From: Phaeosaccion multiseriatum
Lineage: Eukaryota; Ochrophyta, other classes
Reading direction: 5' to 3'
Assembly: GCA_965112735.1 (NCBI GenBank)
Contig: OZ218953.1
Span: 4,154,001-4,218,000, forward strand
Length of the DNA stretch: 64,000 bases
Shown: positions 1 through 12,673 of the stretch, in pieces
Layout: every line of letters starts with the position of its first letter
Position numbering within the stretch: position 1 is the first letter of the stretch
Made by a program: the position numbers and the translations under genes
Notes under the pieces: generated by a model
The model's input: the letters and a program-made list of their open reading frames with translations, nothing else
Told to the model about the DNA's origin: nothing
The model's database searches: none

Positions 1-273
1 ATCATCCTCTCCATGACGTCACGATTGTGAATCTCCATGGTGATGAGCGACACCACCTTGTTCCTCTCGATGCGCGTGAGCTGCCCTCGGACCATGTCGC
101 TGAGCTTGTTGAGGTGCCCGACTTGCTTCTTCTTCAGCGTCTTAAGGGCGCCCTTGTTACCTGACAGGGCCAGGGAGGAAAGTGAGTGAGTGCGTGAGAG
201 AGATAGTAGCAAATGCCACCGGGTTTCCTTTGACCGTTTTCAGTTTCAGTTTCTTACGATGGCAGACAGACAG

Positions 274-304
<31 letters not shown>

Positions 305-3300
305 TACAGACATACATACATGCATACATACACACATACATACATACATACATACATACATACATACATACATACATACATACATACATACATACATACA
401 TACATACATACATACATACATACATACATACATACATACATACATACATACATACATACATACATACATACATACATACATACATACATACATACATACA
501 TACATACATACATACATACAGACAGACAGACACCAATGGTATGTTTCGTCAAGCAAGAGGTCGATATATAATACATAGGTTCGATATCGATATCGATTGA
601 ATACCTGCGGAGATGGCGGTGAGTGCCTTGCCGCAGTCTGCGGTCCAGCTCACTGCACCAGTCGTGATGAGGAGCTGCCCCTGATAGGCCTTGGCCCACG
701 CCTCCTTCTTGCCGCGGTAGGCCTGTAGGTAGGTAGGTAGCGGCAGAACGAGGGAAGGAGGGTGAGGTGCATGAATAGGGGATGGGAGAGGGAAGGAGGA
801 GACGGGTGAGGTGTTAGGGGGGGTAGGGACCAACCCACGCCCGCACGCACGCACGCATGCACACATCCACCCACTCACCCACCCACACCTACGCCCGCAC
901 CCACCCACATCAACACACCTGCAAACTCGAGGCGAGCTGTTTCTGTAACGCCTGCTGCATGGCCCCCTCGAGCTGCGCTAGCCACTGCTCCACAGGCCCG
1001 TCGATGACCAGATGGTTGACAAGGTCCAGGGTCTCCCCGTCGGGGCTGGTGAGCTGCGTGACCTCCCACTGCTTGTTGAGCTGCTTGCCTGGGGGCAGCA
1101 GGTGGAAGGCCTGTGGTGTCGTGTGGACATACACACATACATAAGAGAGCGTAAGGGGTACGTAAGGGGTAGGTGCGAGCTGAAACTGGACTACACCTTA
1201 TCATCTCATGCACCCCCCGCCGCTCCGCCCCCTGCCCTGCCCTTCCCTCCCCTCCCCTTACCTTGATGCCCTCGAAGCACTTCTTAAGATGCTTCTGCAC
1301 GGCCTCCGGGTTGCGACTCTGCCCCAAAATCTCGAGCAAATCATCATCCGACACAAAGTAGAAGCGTGGGAAAAGCATCCGCTTGGTCTCTAGGTACTGA
1401 TCCAAAGACTTTTGGATCTGCTCCAGGCGCTCATCCATGGAGGCGACATGGTCAAGCATGTCTGGGTTGGTGCAGCAGGCTCGACGCGCGTTAGGGTCGG
1501 CGTTAATGTCCACGAGGATGTCGGCGAACTCCGTATTCACTGTGTGTGTTGTGAGTGTCGTTGGTGGTGTTTGGGATACACGTTTTGGGGAAGGGAAGAG
1601 TGTTGGTGGCTGGTTGGCTACGTGAATAGCAGGTAGGTAGGTAGGTAGGTAGGTAGGTAGGTAGAGGCCTCGTGTCTGCTTCTTCCTTCCGCGCCGGGCC
1701 TACGTCGAGCAAAAGGAATCATACAGCCCTCACTTCAACTTCCACACACCTGTGTTGAACATGGCGCTCTCTGCAGGCAGCTGCTTGCAAATGTCCTCGC
1801 TGGCCATGAAGATACTCTCGAGGTACATCCACTTGCGCTGCACGGTCAGCACCATGTCGACCACCTGTGGCGTACAACATATCACCAACATGGCAACGCA
1901 GTCACAGTGGACAGGTAGGTAGGTAGGTAGGGAGGTAGGGAGGTGGGTAGGTAGGTAGATGAGGAGGGATTTCACGATAAGCAAAGCATAAGGAAGCAAA
2001 AGCGCGTCTCTAAACAAACACACACTCATGCACGCACACACACACACACACACAAACACTCCTTGACATACTACACCCACCCATTGACATACTACACTCA
2101 CCTCACTGATGGTGTTGAGGGTGGCCTCCCAGTGGTCGATCCTCTCAGCGAAGCTCTTGTAGAACTTGGAGGCCTTGATAGTGCTGAGCTGCACCGTGTC
2201 ATCCTCCAGCACCTGGAACAGATCGTCCGTCGAGCGCACCTGGGCAGGCCGGGAAGGAGGAAGGGTTGGGTTGGGGTGAGAGTCAAAAGAGTTTGGGGGT
2301 TGTGAGCCACAGAGGGTCACAAAAACTAAAACTTTGGCAGCAAAGAGCTCGCAGTCCTTCGTTTTGGGACGAGAGAGAGGACCTCCTTCCCCCCAGGGGG
2401 GGGGGGGGGAGAATAAAACTCAAACCCAAACTGTAACAAAAGGGGCTCTTCTCTTTCTCACCTTAAAGTAGCCGTCCTTGTACGGGGCCATTTCAATCTC
2501 CACCTCCTGCCAGCGCTCGGCCACCTCCGTCAAACTTTGTTCAATGCTCAGCTCCTTGTAGGCGTTCGCACTGAGATCCCCGATGAACTCCGCCTTGTCA
2601 CTGAGACCCAACGCAAACACCGCCTCCAACGTAAAGTCCGGGGCCGAGGGGTCAAAGTACCGCCCCACCTCCTCCCTCAGACTGTCCCAGTGCCGCTCTC
2701 GAAGGGCCGGGTTCTTAAGGTCTTGGATAAGCGGCATGGTCTGGCGGAACTGATCGACCTTGACCTTCATGGTCTCCCACACGCCCCACTTGCGCATGTC
2801 TCGGCCCAACTTGCTAATCTTTTTGTTGAACTGCCCGGCAATGGACTCCATCTCTTCAACGTCGAGAGAGGCGAACAGGTCGGTCTTCCAGCCGTCCCAC
2901 GCCTCGCCCCATTCCTTGGCGACGGTCCAAATTTGGTCGAGGAGGTCCAAGTCACGCTCCACAGACTGTTTGTTGTTGTTGTTGTTGTGGGCATATGGGC
3001 ATGTGGGCAGGCATATGGGGCGAGTGTGCAAGGGAAAGGGAAAGGCGTAAAGTACTCGCTTGGGCTGAAAGCTCAGAGGATGGAAGGGAAGAGGTGAATC
3101 CGAAGCTCAGAGCCGAGTACGGTGAATCACAAGTTCAGAGGATGGAAGGAAGCGGAAGAGGCCCCGAAACGCCATTCTCTTCCTCTCTTAAGCCTTCTTC
3201 TGCCCGCCCCACCCGCCCACCCACCCAGTCACCCACCCATTGACTTACTACCCAACCCCACTCACCTTGAGCTCGGCGTGCTCCGGCGTATCCAGACCGA

Positions 3301-5749
3301 ACACTTCTAGACCCTTCTGCATGGCCTGCTGCGCCGCTCTCACGCTGTCCACCTTGGCTCTAAACACTTGAATCGTGTCCATCGCCTCCGCACTGCCGCC
3401 CTCCGCCCCACCCTGGCCCTGCTGAGCATCCCCCCCGCCACCGCCCGGGCCTTCCCCTCCTCCTCCTCCTCCTCCTCCTCCTTCGCCGTCTCCTCCTCCT
3501 TCGCCGTCGCCATCTTCGCCGTCGCCATCTGTCCCAACACCTCCTCCTCCGCTGCCGCCCACTTCGGAGGTCCCTCCCAAGCCCCCGGCGTTGTATGGCA
3601 GGGCAATGGCGGCATCTTTGTGCAACACCATAATACTCTCATTGTAGGACGACATGCTGGACTCCAAGTCTCGCCGCATGTTCACCTTACATCGATTGAG
3701 ATTCTGCTCCACCTCCAGCAACATCATTTCAAAGGCCTCTCCTGCCGGCCGCAGCCCCTCCAGCAGAGCCTGTTCCTCCTCGGCAGGCACCACTTCAAAC
3801 TTGGTCAAGAGCGCGTACATGTCATCCACGGGTTCGAATCTCTCCTTGACCGAGGGGAAACTTGCCTTGCTGTCCTCCAGCAGTCGCCAACTCTCGGACA
3901 AGTGGTCAAGATTGGCCGGAGGAGCCTGCAAGATGGCTGTGTTGGCATCAAACAGCTCGCGCAGCCCTTTGAGCTCGGCAAGCGCATTCTTGTTGAGCTG
4001 TCCCGTAAGCTTGCCCTGCCACTGCACACAATGCCCGACCAGAGCGCCCTTGAGCTGAGTGCAGTCAATCTTGATAAAGTTGACGGTGTGCGTTACATCC
4101 TCATTACCAATGTCCGTCTGTAGCTCTCGGTAACGGTTAATGTCGGCGTCGAACTGCTGCAAGCCCCGGTTGGCCTTGGCGTACTTTCGAATGAAGGAGT
4201 CCTTGTCATTCTCCCAAATGTACTTGTACTTGTCCCAGTAGGACAGATACTTTTGCAGCTCCGTGGCAGACGCGCTCATGCCATTCATAATCTGCACCAC
4301 CACCTTGAGAGTGTCTTCATCGTTGCTAATAATGTGGTAGAAGGACTGCTGCCCACTGCTTCCCGTCCCCCCCCCGCCGCCCCCGCTTCCTCCCCCACCC
4401 CCACCCACAACAGGAGCCATCGCCGCCGCCGTCGCAGCAGCAGCACCACCACCATCCTCTCCTCCCTCCGCCGCCGCCGCCGCTGTGGCCTTGACCGCCG
4501 CTGTCGCCGCCTCCTTCTCCCTCGGGTCCGCCAATGAGTCCCTCAGCCTCGGCACCGCCGCCACCTGCCCATCACAGCAGTGGGGAGGGTCGTGGTGGGA
4601 GGGGTGGGGTGGGGTGGGGTGGGGTAGGTGGGTCATTACGTACACCATACTTCACTAGCATGGGGTGGGGTGGGGTAGGTGGGTCATTACGTACACCATA
4701 CTTCACTAGCATGGGGTGGGGTGGGGTAGGTGGGTCATTAAGTACACCACACTTCACTAGCATGGGGTGGGGTGGGGTAGGTGGGTCATTACGTACACCA
4801 CACTTCACTAGCATGGGGTGGGGTGGGGTAGGTGGGTCATTAAGTACACCATACTTCACTAGCATGGGGTGGGGTGGGGTAGGTGGGTCATTACGTACAC
4901 CATACTTCACAAGTATCTCTACGAAGTCTACTAAGCAAAAGGAGGCACAGTAGTTCACCCTACCCTACCCTACCCTACCCTATACCGTACCGTGCTAATG
5001 AGCTCCTTGGCAGCGATGTTGACCACATGCGTCAAGTTAATCATGGTAGGGCGGTAGTCCACACGCGTTCCTTCGAGCACAATGTTCACTCGGAACAGCG
5101 TATGCGGCTCGGTCTTGGCGTCTCCGTTGATGGCTCTGCTCAGCTCCTGCAGAGACTTGCGCACGGAGTGGCGGAGGGCGGCCTCGATCTCAGAGTCCGT
5201 TTGGGCCACCAGCCCCTGTTGGTGTTGTTGTTTGAAGGGGGCAGGGGGGCAGGGGGGGGGGGGGTGGAAGCGGTTAGCTCTCTCTCCCTCTCCCTCTCCC
5301 TTTCTCTCTCCTTCATCCCCGTTCGATCTCTCTCCATCTCTCTCTCCCTCTACATATATCTACCTCCCTCCGTCTGTCCGTCCGTCCCTCCTTCCCTCTC
5401 CGTCTCTCCTCACACCACGCTCCTCACCCTCCACTCTCGCTTGACCTCCCCCCCTCCTTGGCTGAAGTAGCTGTGAATCTCTCTCATGGAGGCCAGGATG
5501 TTCTGGTGCTGAGTGGCCATCTTGCTCTGCATCGCCTGACAGTGCTCGGACTGCTTGACGCTGAACACCTTGTCGTCGTATACAGTGTTCTTGTCCACCT
5601 GAGCAGACAGAGTGAGATGATGGCAGAGAGGAGAGCAGTCGTTTCAAGAGAGCAGAGAGAGAGAGGGACAGACAGAGAGAGACAGAGACAGAGAGACAGA
5701 GACAGAGAGAGAGAGGGACAGAGAGAGAGAGACAGAGAGAGAGTTAGAT

Positions 5750-5780
<31 letters not shown>

Positions 5781-8700
5781 GGAGAATAGGGAACCAACCC
5801 CCTTCCCCTGCATGCAGGTTAGCCCATTAGCCCATAGGGTCAATTTAAATGAGGAGTCAGGGAGAGCGAGAGAGAGAGAGAGAGCGGGGCTATCTCCTCG
5901 ATCTCACCTTGACCAACAGCAGGCTCGACAGCAGCCTGCAGTTCCTGGCGATTGCCTCCTTGTGCGAATGCACATTGCGCACGAGGGCGTGCGTGTCGGC
6001 GCAGTGACCACAGCAGTCCCTGAGGTAGTACTCCACCATGCCCTTGCTGCTCCATGTCAGCTTGGAAGTGCCCTGGTGAGCAAGTGTAGGGAGGGATGTA
6101 TGGAGGAAAGGGGTGGGGGGAGGAGTAAGAGCGGGAAGGCGGGAGTTAGGGAGGAGAGGGAGTGAAGAAGGAAGGGAGGCAAGGCAAACGGGGCATAGAC
6201 TATGGGTGATGAGGCATAGCCTTGTGAGAGGAGCCCCCTCCTCCCCCCTCCCCCCACCCACCCATCCATCCATCCATCCATCCATCCATCCACCCTCTGT
6301 CCTGACACCAGCCGCCCACCTGGTGAATATGCTTGTCTAGCCTCCGAATGTGGTCGTGGAAGAGTTTCCTCTCGCCGGGGGGCGACAAGTCCGACAAGAT
6401 GGCGTTATAGTCCCTCACGAGCAGCATCACATGCTCTCTCTGACTTCGGAGCTTCTCCCTCTGTTGTTGGTGGCAGGAGGGGTGCGGTAGGGGAGGGTAG
6501 GGTAGGGTAGGGTAGGGTAGGTAGGGTAGGGTAGGGCAGGGTAGGGCAGGGTAGGGTAGGGTAGGGTAGGGTGGGGTAGGGTAGGGTAGGGTAGGGTAGG
6601 GTAGGGTAGGGTAGGGTAGGGTAGGGTAGGGTAGGGTAGGGTAGGGTAGGGTAGGGTAGGGGAGGGGAGGGTAGGGGAGGGGAGGGTAGGGGAGGGGAGG
6701 GTAGGGAAGGGTAGGTAGGGAAGGGTAGGGTAGGGTAGTGTAGGGTAGGGTAGGGTAGGGTAGGGGAGGGGAGGGTAGGGTAGGGTAGGGTAGCGTAGGG
6801 TAGGGTAGGGTAGGGGAGGGTAGGGTAGGGTAGGGTAGGGAAGGGTAGGGTAGGGTAGGGTAGGGTAGGGTGAGGTAGGGTAGGGTAGGGTAGAGTAGGG
6901 GAGGGGAGGGGAGGGGAGGGAAGGGGAGGGGAGGGGAGGGGAGGGGAGGGGAGGGGAGGGGAGGGGAGGGGAGGGGAGGGGAGGGGAGGGGAGGGGAGGG
7001 GAGGGGAGGGGAGGGTAGGGCAGGGCAGGGTAGGGCAGGGTAGGGCAGGGTAGGGTAGGGTAGGGTAGGGTGGGGTAGGGTAGGTTAGGGTAGGGTAGGG
7101 TAGGGTAGGGTAGGGTAAGGTAGGGTAGGGTAAGGTAGGGTAGCGTAGGTAGGGGAGGGGAGGGTAGGGGAGGGTAGGGGAGGGTAGGGTAGGGTAGGGT
7201 AGGGTAGGGTAGGGTAGGGTAAGGTAGGGTAGGGTAAGGTAGGGTAGGGGAGGTAGGGGAGGGTAGGGTAGCGTAGGGTAGGTAGGGTAGGGTAGGGAGG
7301 GAGGGGCGTCCTCCATACCTGGTTGCAAATATCGTGCGCCACATAGGGCACGCTGAACTCCCCCTGGAACTTCTCCCAATACGACACCTCTGCGAAGAGC
7401 GCCAGCAGCTCTTGTGAAAAGTTGCACACAAGGTAGCCCGTCGTTTTGCCCCCTGCCCCTCCTCCGGCGGCAGCACCAGTAGCCCCCGCAGCGCCGCCGC
7501 CGCCTACCCTACTTGCTGCTCCTGTCCCTGCCGCCCCCCCGCCCCCTGTTCCGTCCCCGCCCCCTCCTGCCACCCCCTCCACGGAGTCTTCTGTGGTGGC
7601 ACGTCGAAGTAGCGGTACGTCGAGCTTGGCGCTCAGGGAGGACCCGTCGAGAGTGGACAGAGTGTCTACCCAGGCTTGGTATCTCGCGTTCTTGAAGTCG
7701 CCGATGACGGTGATGAAGACGTTATAGACGGACTCCGCCTCACGGGCGGCTCCCAGTGAGAAGGACAGACCTGGGCGGCGGGAGGGGAGGGAGGGGAGCC
7801 ACAAGGAAAGCAAACGCTCAGTTGAGAAGGAAAGTCACACAGCTTGAGCGTACGTAGTGTGTGTTAAGTCATGAGGGAAGTTTCTGCCTGTCCTTGACGA
7901 GATTACTCGACAAGAGAAGGGCACACAAACGCACTACACACACACCCACACCCACACCCACACGCACGCACGCACGCACACACGCAAACACATACACATA
8001 CACACACCGCACCTGCAGCCTCGTCATCGTCCTCGGCCCCCACGACGCTCCTCGCAAGATACTTGCACCGCCTGAGTAAGTCCCATCCATGCTCCACCAG
8101 CTGGGCCAAAGAGTGGGCCCACAGCGCAGAGCCGGCGAACTGCGGCTCGTTGGGGCGCAGGGGGGGGTTGCGACGCTTCTCGTCCAACTCGTGGCGCAAG
8201 TCCTCGACATAGCGGATGAAAAGGTGGTACACGTCGGCGGTCTTCTTGAGGCATGTCTGCTTGATGGCATCTCTCCTGGCCAAGGTGTAGAAGATCTCCA
8301 AGAGAGCCACGCTGTCGGGTACGCGGGTCACTCCTTCGAAAGCCGTGCTGATGACGTTTGTGTACATGACCTCGAGGTCCTTAACGACGTTCTTGAAGGC
8401 GTTGTAGTCGTCGTGCCAGCGGCTTGTCTTGACGTCGAGAATATCATAGTCCAGATGCCGGAGGTGTTCGATTTGTTGCTCGAAGCGCGCCTAATTGTAA
8501 GGGGAGGGAGGAAGGGGTGGAGGGGAGGGGAGAAGACGTGAGGCGAGGGGAGGCGAAGGGAGAGAGGGGGAGGAAGGAGGGGAGGGGAGGGGAGGGGAGG
8601 GGAGGGGAGTGGAGGGGGGAGAAGGAGGGAGGGAGGGAGGGAGGGAGGGAGGGAGGGAGGGGGAGGGAGGGAGGGAGGGGGAGGGAAGGGGAGGGAAGGG

Positions 8701-9207
8701 AACGGGGGGGGGAGGCGAGAGGGAGGGGAGGGAGGGAGGGGAGGGACGAAGCGACATGAAACACACTCATGACACGAGCACGTTTCTTTCATAATCGTCT
8801 GGGTGGCCAGACAGTAGTTGCTTGGATGAATGCCTACTACGCTGAACCTGCAACCAACCTGAATGCCCAGCAGTGCCTTTGTCACCTCCTGCCCGCGCGT
8901 GCCGCCAAACTCCGGTAAGGTGGCGCTCTCTGGCCCAGTGCGCCTCCTCGCGAATTGGATCTGTCCCTCGCACACCTCAAGAAGGTCGCTGCAGCGCTGC
9001 ACGAAGGCGTCCACCTGTGTAGAGACAGAAAGAGAGAGAGTTAGAGAGAGGAGTTAGAGAGAGAGCAAGGCGATCACAACACGGTGTGGAAGTGAGTGAA
9101 GAGCCAGTCTTCATGCAAATTTCCATTCTTGTGTATTGTCGTTTTGGCCTTGATTCAGCCAACGCGATGCGCACACACATACGCAAACACACACAAACAC
9201 TCGCATA

Positions 9208-9286
<79 letters not shown>

Positions 9287-11699
9287 GAGCGAAGATGGAA
9301 GCCTCGTCGAAGGTCCACTGACGTGCAGGAGCCGACGGGTTCGCTCTGCGGATCAGGGCCGCCGTCTTACCGTACTCGGCCTTCCACTCGTTACCGCACC
9401 TTCGGGGGGGGGGGGGGGAGCGAGAGAGGGAGAGGAGAGAGGGAGAGAGGGAGAGAGGGAGGGAGGGAGAGAGAGAGAGAGAGAGAGAGGAGAGAGGGAG
9501 AGAGGCAGGTGACGAAGGCGTGGAGGAGTGGAGGAGAGGAATGCACCATTAGACAACTCGCGCATGCGGCACAAAAGTCTAGCCCTATCCGAGTGATACC
9601 CATCTACTCACTCGTCCATCCGTCCATTCGTCTATCCACCCATCTATCCATCCATCCATCCTTCCATCTATCCATCCCTCCATCCATGCATCCATTCGTC
9701 TATCCATCCATCCATCCATCCATCCATCCTTCCTTCCTGCCTTCCATCCATTCGTCCATCCTACACTCTCCGCTCCCCTCCCCCACGCACACGCACACAC
9801 ACACAAACACACACACACGCACACACACACCTGCGAGCGAAGTTGAGGGTGGTCATGACGCCGTCCACGTTGCCGTCGAATATGTCATTGAGATTGATGG
9901 AGGCGCAGCAGCGGTGGATGATCTCATTGGATATCTTGCGCAGCAGGCCCGTGAGGCGGTCCTCCGTGTTGTAGTACCTGCAGTGCAGGCCGTCGCCAGG
10001 CGTTGGGTTGGTTGAGGCCCCAGGGGGGTTACGGTAGCGGCGCGTTGAGTCAAGTAAGGTAAGCGAAGCATGCAAGCAACCAAAGAACCAACCAACTATC
10101 TATCCAACCAACAAACCGACCTAGTACGCAACCTACCAAGCGCTCAAGCACAAGAGTAACCAACCAAAACCAACCAGTCCCTACCTCCTTCCCTCCCTCC
10201 CTCCCTCCCTCCCTCCCACCCTGCCTCCCTCCCTCGCTCCCTCCGTCCCTCTCTTCCCTCCGCAACGCACCTACTCAGACTCCAAATCATACGAATGCAG
10301 TTGAGCAAGTTGGGTAGCAGCGCGGGGATGCTCTCCGGCGTGGCGTGTGCAAGCTCTTGACAGGGCTGTGTAATGCTCTCCAAGAAGCGCAAATTGTCAT
10401 TGGCCTCCACGCTGCCCCTCTGGATGTGGCTACTGAGGATGGAGAAAGGCCCTAGATAGGAGCTCTTTGTTGCTTCCAAGACGCTCACCACGAGCTGCAC
10501 ATCGGCTCGCTTGAGCTGCGCGCTGATGCCACTGAGGTCTTTTTGTTTGTTTGTTTGTTTGCGTTGTAGAGAAAGATGGGATGGGTTCAGCGTGGATGGG
10601 TTACTAGGCAGTGTTGGTGAGTGATCCTCCCAAGGGCGGATGTGGCACACACTCCTTCCCTCCCTCCCTCCCTCCCTCACTCACTCACTCACTCACCGAC
10701 AGTCCGGCTTCTCCAGAACTCAATCTCCTCCAAGGGCCCCAGGATCTCGGCATTGAGTGCATTGTCATGGTTGTTGACCACATCCTTGATCTGCCTCGTC
10801 CAGTGAATAGCGATGCTCTCAAGATGCTGTACAACATCCTTGTCCCTCGCGGCCGCTGCCACGTCGTGCAGCTGCACCAGGTCAGCAGGCAGGTACAGCA
10901 CCGTTTTGCCGAGCATCTGGTTGCTCGTCTCAGTGAGGGATGCGAGGAACTTGTGGTAATGCACCGTCAAGTCCTTCTTGACGCTTTCGGGCCAGGAGGA
11001 CTGGGCAGCAAACGCCTTGGGGGAGAAAACACCTTGCATGAGACGCAGAAGACTGTGTACGGCCTGCCCAGACACTACCCCATACTGCACCACCTCCTTC
11101 ATGTTGGTGCTGCTCAGCTGCACACCATCAGGCTTGACAAAGTACCCCACGGCCTGCTCCGCGTTGATGCCTCCTCCGCCACCTCCCCCTGATGCTGTCT
11201 CGGCGCCCCCTCCACCACCACCCTTGGCCACGCTCGGATCCCCCCCCGCGGCAGGCGCTGTCCCACCCCCTGCAGATTCCAGGACAGGCATCGCCCCCAC
11301 AGAGACGGCGAGCTCGTTGCCACACTTGCTCATGACGGCGAAGAGCTTACTGGGCCCCGTGCCCCAAAAGAACTCCACCGCGGCTTGGTCCTGGAGTGGG
11401 GTCCAGTGCCTCTCGGGAACATAGCCAGGCAGAACGAGGCGGTGTTTCAGCCACATCAACATCTCATCGTAGTGAAGCGTTTCCCCGTCGTCGTCCATAT
11501 CGTCTTCTGGTTGAGGCTCCGCCGGAGCTGCCAACGCAGCAGCACCAGCACCAGTAGCGTCCGGGATTGGGCTAATGTCATCCCCAAACGCCCCTGCTCC
11601 TTCTCCAATCTCCTCCCGCTGGTTCCCGGTGAGCTCGGGGCTGCCATCTAGAGCCAATCCATCGCCAGAAGCCCCGATTGGCTCAGCAACCTCACTCAT
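1..11699 (-). CDS. Axonemal dynein heavy chain, N-terminal half (partial), inner-arm DNAH2-like
   Basis: Motor heavy chain of flagellar dynein; the window holds about 2,036 residues (tail and linker) and the AAA+ motor lies beyond the left edge. Nineteen exons keep phase: 10697-11699, 10271-10538, 9831-9977, 9285-9399, 8859-9014, 8013-8490, 7319-7770, 6320-6460, 5908-6072, 5446-5598, 4991-5215, 3266-4564, 2462-2965, 2102-2239, 1750-1864, 1262-1539, 919-1110, 605-722, 1-160. The DHC_N1 tail is seen in [20 protein letters not shown] and GPLEEIEFW. The DHC_N2 linker is seen in [57 protein letters not shown] and [20 protein letters not shown]. The start ATG at 11699 follows an in-frame stop; a leader exon is possible. 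Gly/Ala/acidic insertions interrupt the large exon at about 3420-3600 and 4370-4540. Assignment to the DNAH2 (I1 beta) class rests on remembered similarity around the YANRP-like linker stretch and is tentative; the axonemal dynein call is firm. Confidence 0.93.
161..604 (+). repeat. (CATA)n microsatellite with CAGA flanks, dynein intron
   Basis: The intron holds a long tetranucleotide run of CATA from about 311 to 520, bordered on both sides by CAGA tetramers (about 265-310 and 518-532). The run is long enough to be open in several frames, giving meaningless MYVC/HTYI peptides. A short palindromic stretch of GATATC units sits near 580-600, just upstream of the exon edge on the plus strand. 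Confidence 0.95.
4565..4990 (+). repeat. 51-bp minisatellite, about six copies, dynein intron
   Basis: Six tandem copies of a 51-bp unit (G-rich half GGGGTGGGGTGGGGTAGG, then a unique half ending TTCACTAGC) fill about 4612-4912, with only single-base differences between copies (for example ATTACG or ATTAAG; CCATAC or CCACAC). Because 51 is a multiple of three and the unit has no stop in several frames, long artefactual ORFs appear on both strands. A CCCTA pentamer run follows at 4959-4983. Confidence 0.93.
5599..5907 (+). repeat. GA/CAGA simple repeats, dynein intron
   Basis: Interrupted AGAGAG and CAGAGA runs occupy about 5650-5785 and 5862-5884. The neighbouring intron 5216-5445 carries the complementary TCTCTC and CCCTC composition. 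Nothing else is seen. Confidence 0.85.
6461..7318 (+). repeat. About 850-bp GGGTA / GGGGA pentamer array in a dynein intron
   Basis: Nearly the whole intron, about 6480-7305, is a 5-bp array of TAGGG with blocks of GAGGG (a pure GGGGA block at about 6900-7015). Occasional variants (GCAGGG, AAGGG, TGGGG) break it. The G-rich strand is the non-coding (template) strand of the dynein gene, so the transcript carries CCCTA. It resembles telomeric DNA but the unit is five, not six or seven bases. Runs of G3-G4 every five bases could form quadruplexes (inference). Confidence 0.95.
8491..8858 (+). repeat. GGGA/GGGAG-rich array, dynein intron
   Basis: From about 8498 to 8745 the intron is almost pure purine made of GAGGG and AGGG units (the densest tetramer part at 8626-8660). 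The rest of the intron shows no pattern. Confidence 0.88.
9015..9284 (+). repeat. (CA)n microsatellite, dynein intron
   Basis: An uninterrupted CA dinucleotide run of about 75 bp (9210-9284) ends exactly at the splice donor of the neighbouring exon (exon begins 9285), so on the coding strand the intron starts with a GT dinucleotide run. Confidence 0.9.
9400..9830 (+). repeat. GA and (CATC)n simple repeats, dynein intron
   Basis: The intron carries a GAGA/GGGA block at about 9410-9505, a CATC/CCAT tetramer block at about 9605-9760, and a CA run at 9785-9830 that again runs straight into the splice donor at 9829-9830. Confidence 0.88.
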
Positions 11700-12673
11700 G
11701 TTGATGCCAAGATGCTCAGAGGCAGCAGGCGCACCTCCCTCTGGGTCAAAACATGTACCTAGTCAAATCTACGTCGGTAGCTCCTGAGTGCCATGAGAGA
11801 CAGGACAACAGGGTAGACCGCGCAGAGAGATAAGGAGATGAGAAACGTTCTCTTCGAGAAGGAGGAGCAAGTCAAAGGGACGAGGGAGAGAGGGTGGGGA
11901 ATGCTTCCTGCTCGTGTAGCCTCGCCTCGCCCATCCGCCACCCCTGCAGAGATATCTCTCTTGTACACGAGTAGCGAGCTTCAGCGTTGGTTCCTCCCTC
12001 CGCTCGCTGCGGCGCAGCTTCCCGAGAGGGGGCAAAACACTCAGCACCAATCCAGCACAAGGTGAGCTGATGAGCCCTTCCCTAACCCCCATACGCTACC
12101 TCGTACCTACTTCTGCAATGGCTTCGTGTAGACCGCGTCTCGGTCACGCTTTATCTCTTCCCTCTCTCACAGCCCTCAGAGTGGGCAGGTAAGAAGTCTT
12201 TTATGATGATAATTCAATAATCCTCAATGACCGCTCGACCCGTTACGGGACGACGGCAGTGGATGGCTCGTGTTTCCTGGTCTTGACCTTACCCCGCCAT
12301 CTCGTAGCTCTCAAAGAGGAGATAAACGTAAGCAAAGAAGGAGAGGATAGAACCATCTACTTGGAAGGGTGAGGTAGCCGTGCTTGCGGGCAGTGCAGAG
12401 AAAGAGAGGAAGAGCAACTCTTGCCTTTAAGCTTTGAAACTTCACCTCCCAACGGGAGAGGATTGAGAGGGGAAGAAACAACCTTTACCTTTCAGCTTTG
12501 GACATCACCTCCCATCACAGGCAGTGCAGAGAAAGACAGACAAGGTAGAAGCCCCTGAGATTTGAAGCCTCACCTCCTATCAGAGGCGTCATTCTCTCTC
12601 CTCTGGTGAGAGAGATCTGGTGCGCCATGGGACAGGAGTGAATGCAGAGACATTAAAGAGGCCTAAAAAGGCC
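11700..12673. promoter_or_regulatory. Divergent intergenic region, dynein / coiled-coil gene, with degenerate repeat units
   Basis: This 974-bp interval separates two start codons facing away from each other, so it should hold both promoters (inference). No TATA-type element stands out. Between about 12385 and 12595 a degenerate element recurs: a block around AGCTTTGAAACTTCACCTCCC (12427), a second AGCTTTGGACATCACCTCCC (12491) and a third GATTTGAAGCCTCACCTCC (12557); GGCAGTGCAGAGAAAGA occurs at 12388 and 12519. No convincing coding exon is seen, though 5' UTR exons cannot be excluded. Confidence 0.45.

Noticed and set aside
246-556. Long MYVC/HTYI-type reading frames on both strands
   Set aside because: They are translations of the CATA microsatellite in a dynein intron.
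6461-7318. Interpretation as an interstitial telomere
   Set aside because: The unit is five bases and the heterokont/plant-type hexamer or heptamer does not occur; kept only as a question in the findings.
6405-7476. 340-residue Pro/Tyr/Leu-rich reading frames (TLPYP repeats)
   Set aside because: Translations of the TAGGG/GGGGA pentamer array in a dynein intron; the unit of five has no stop in any frame of this strand.
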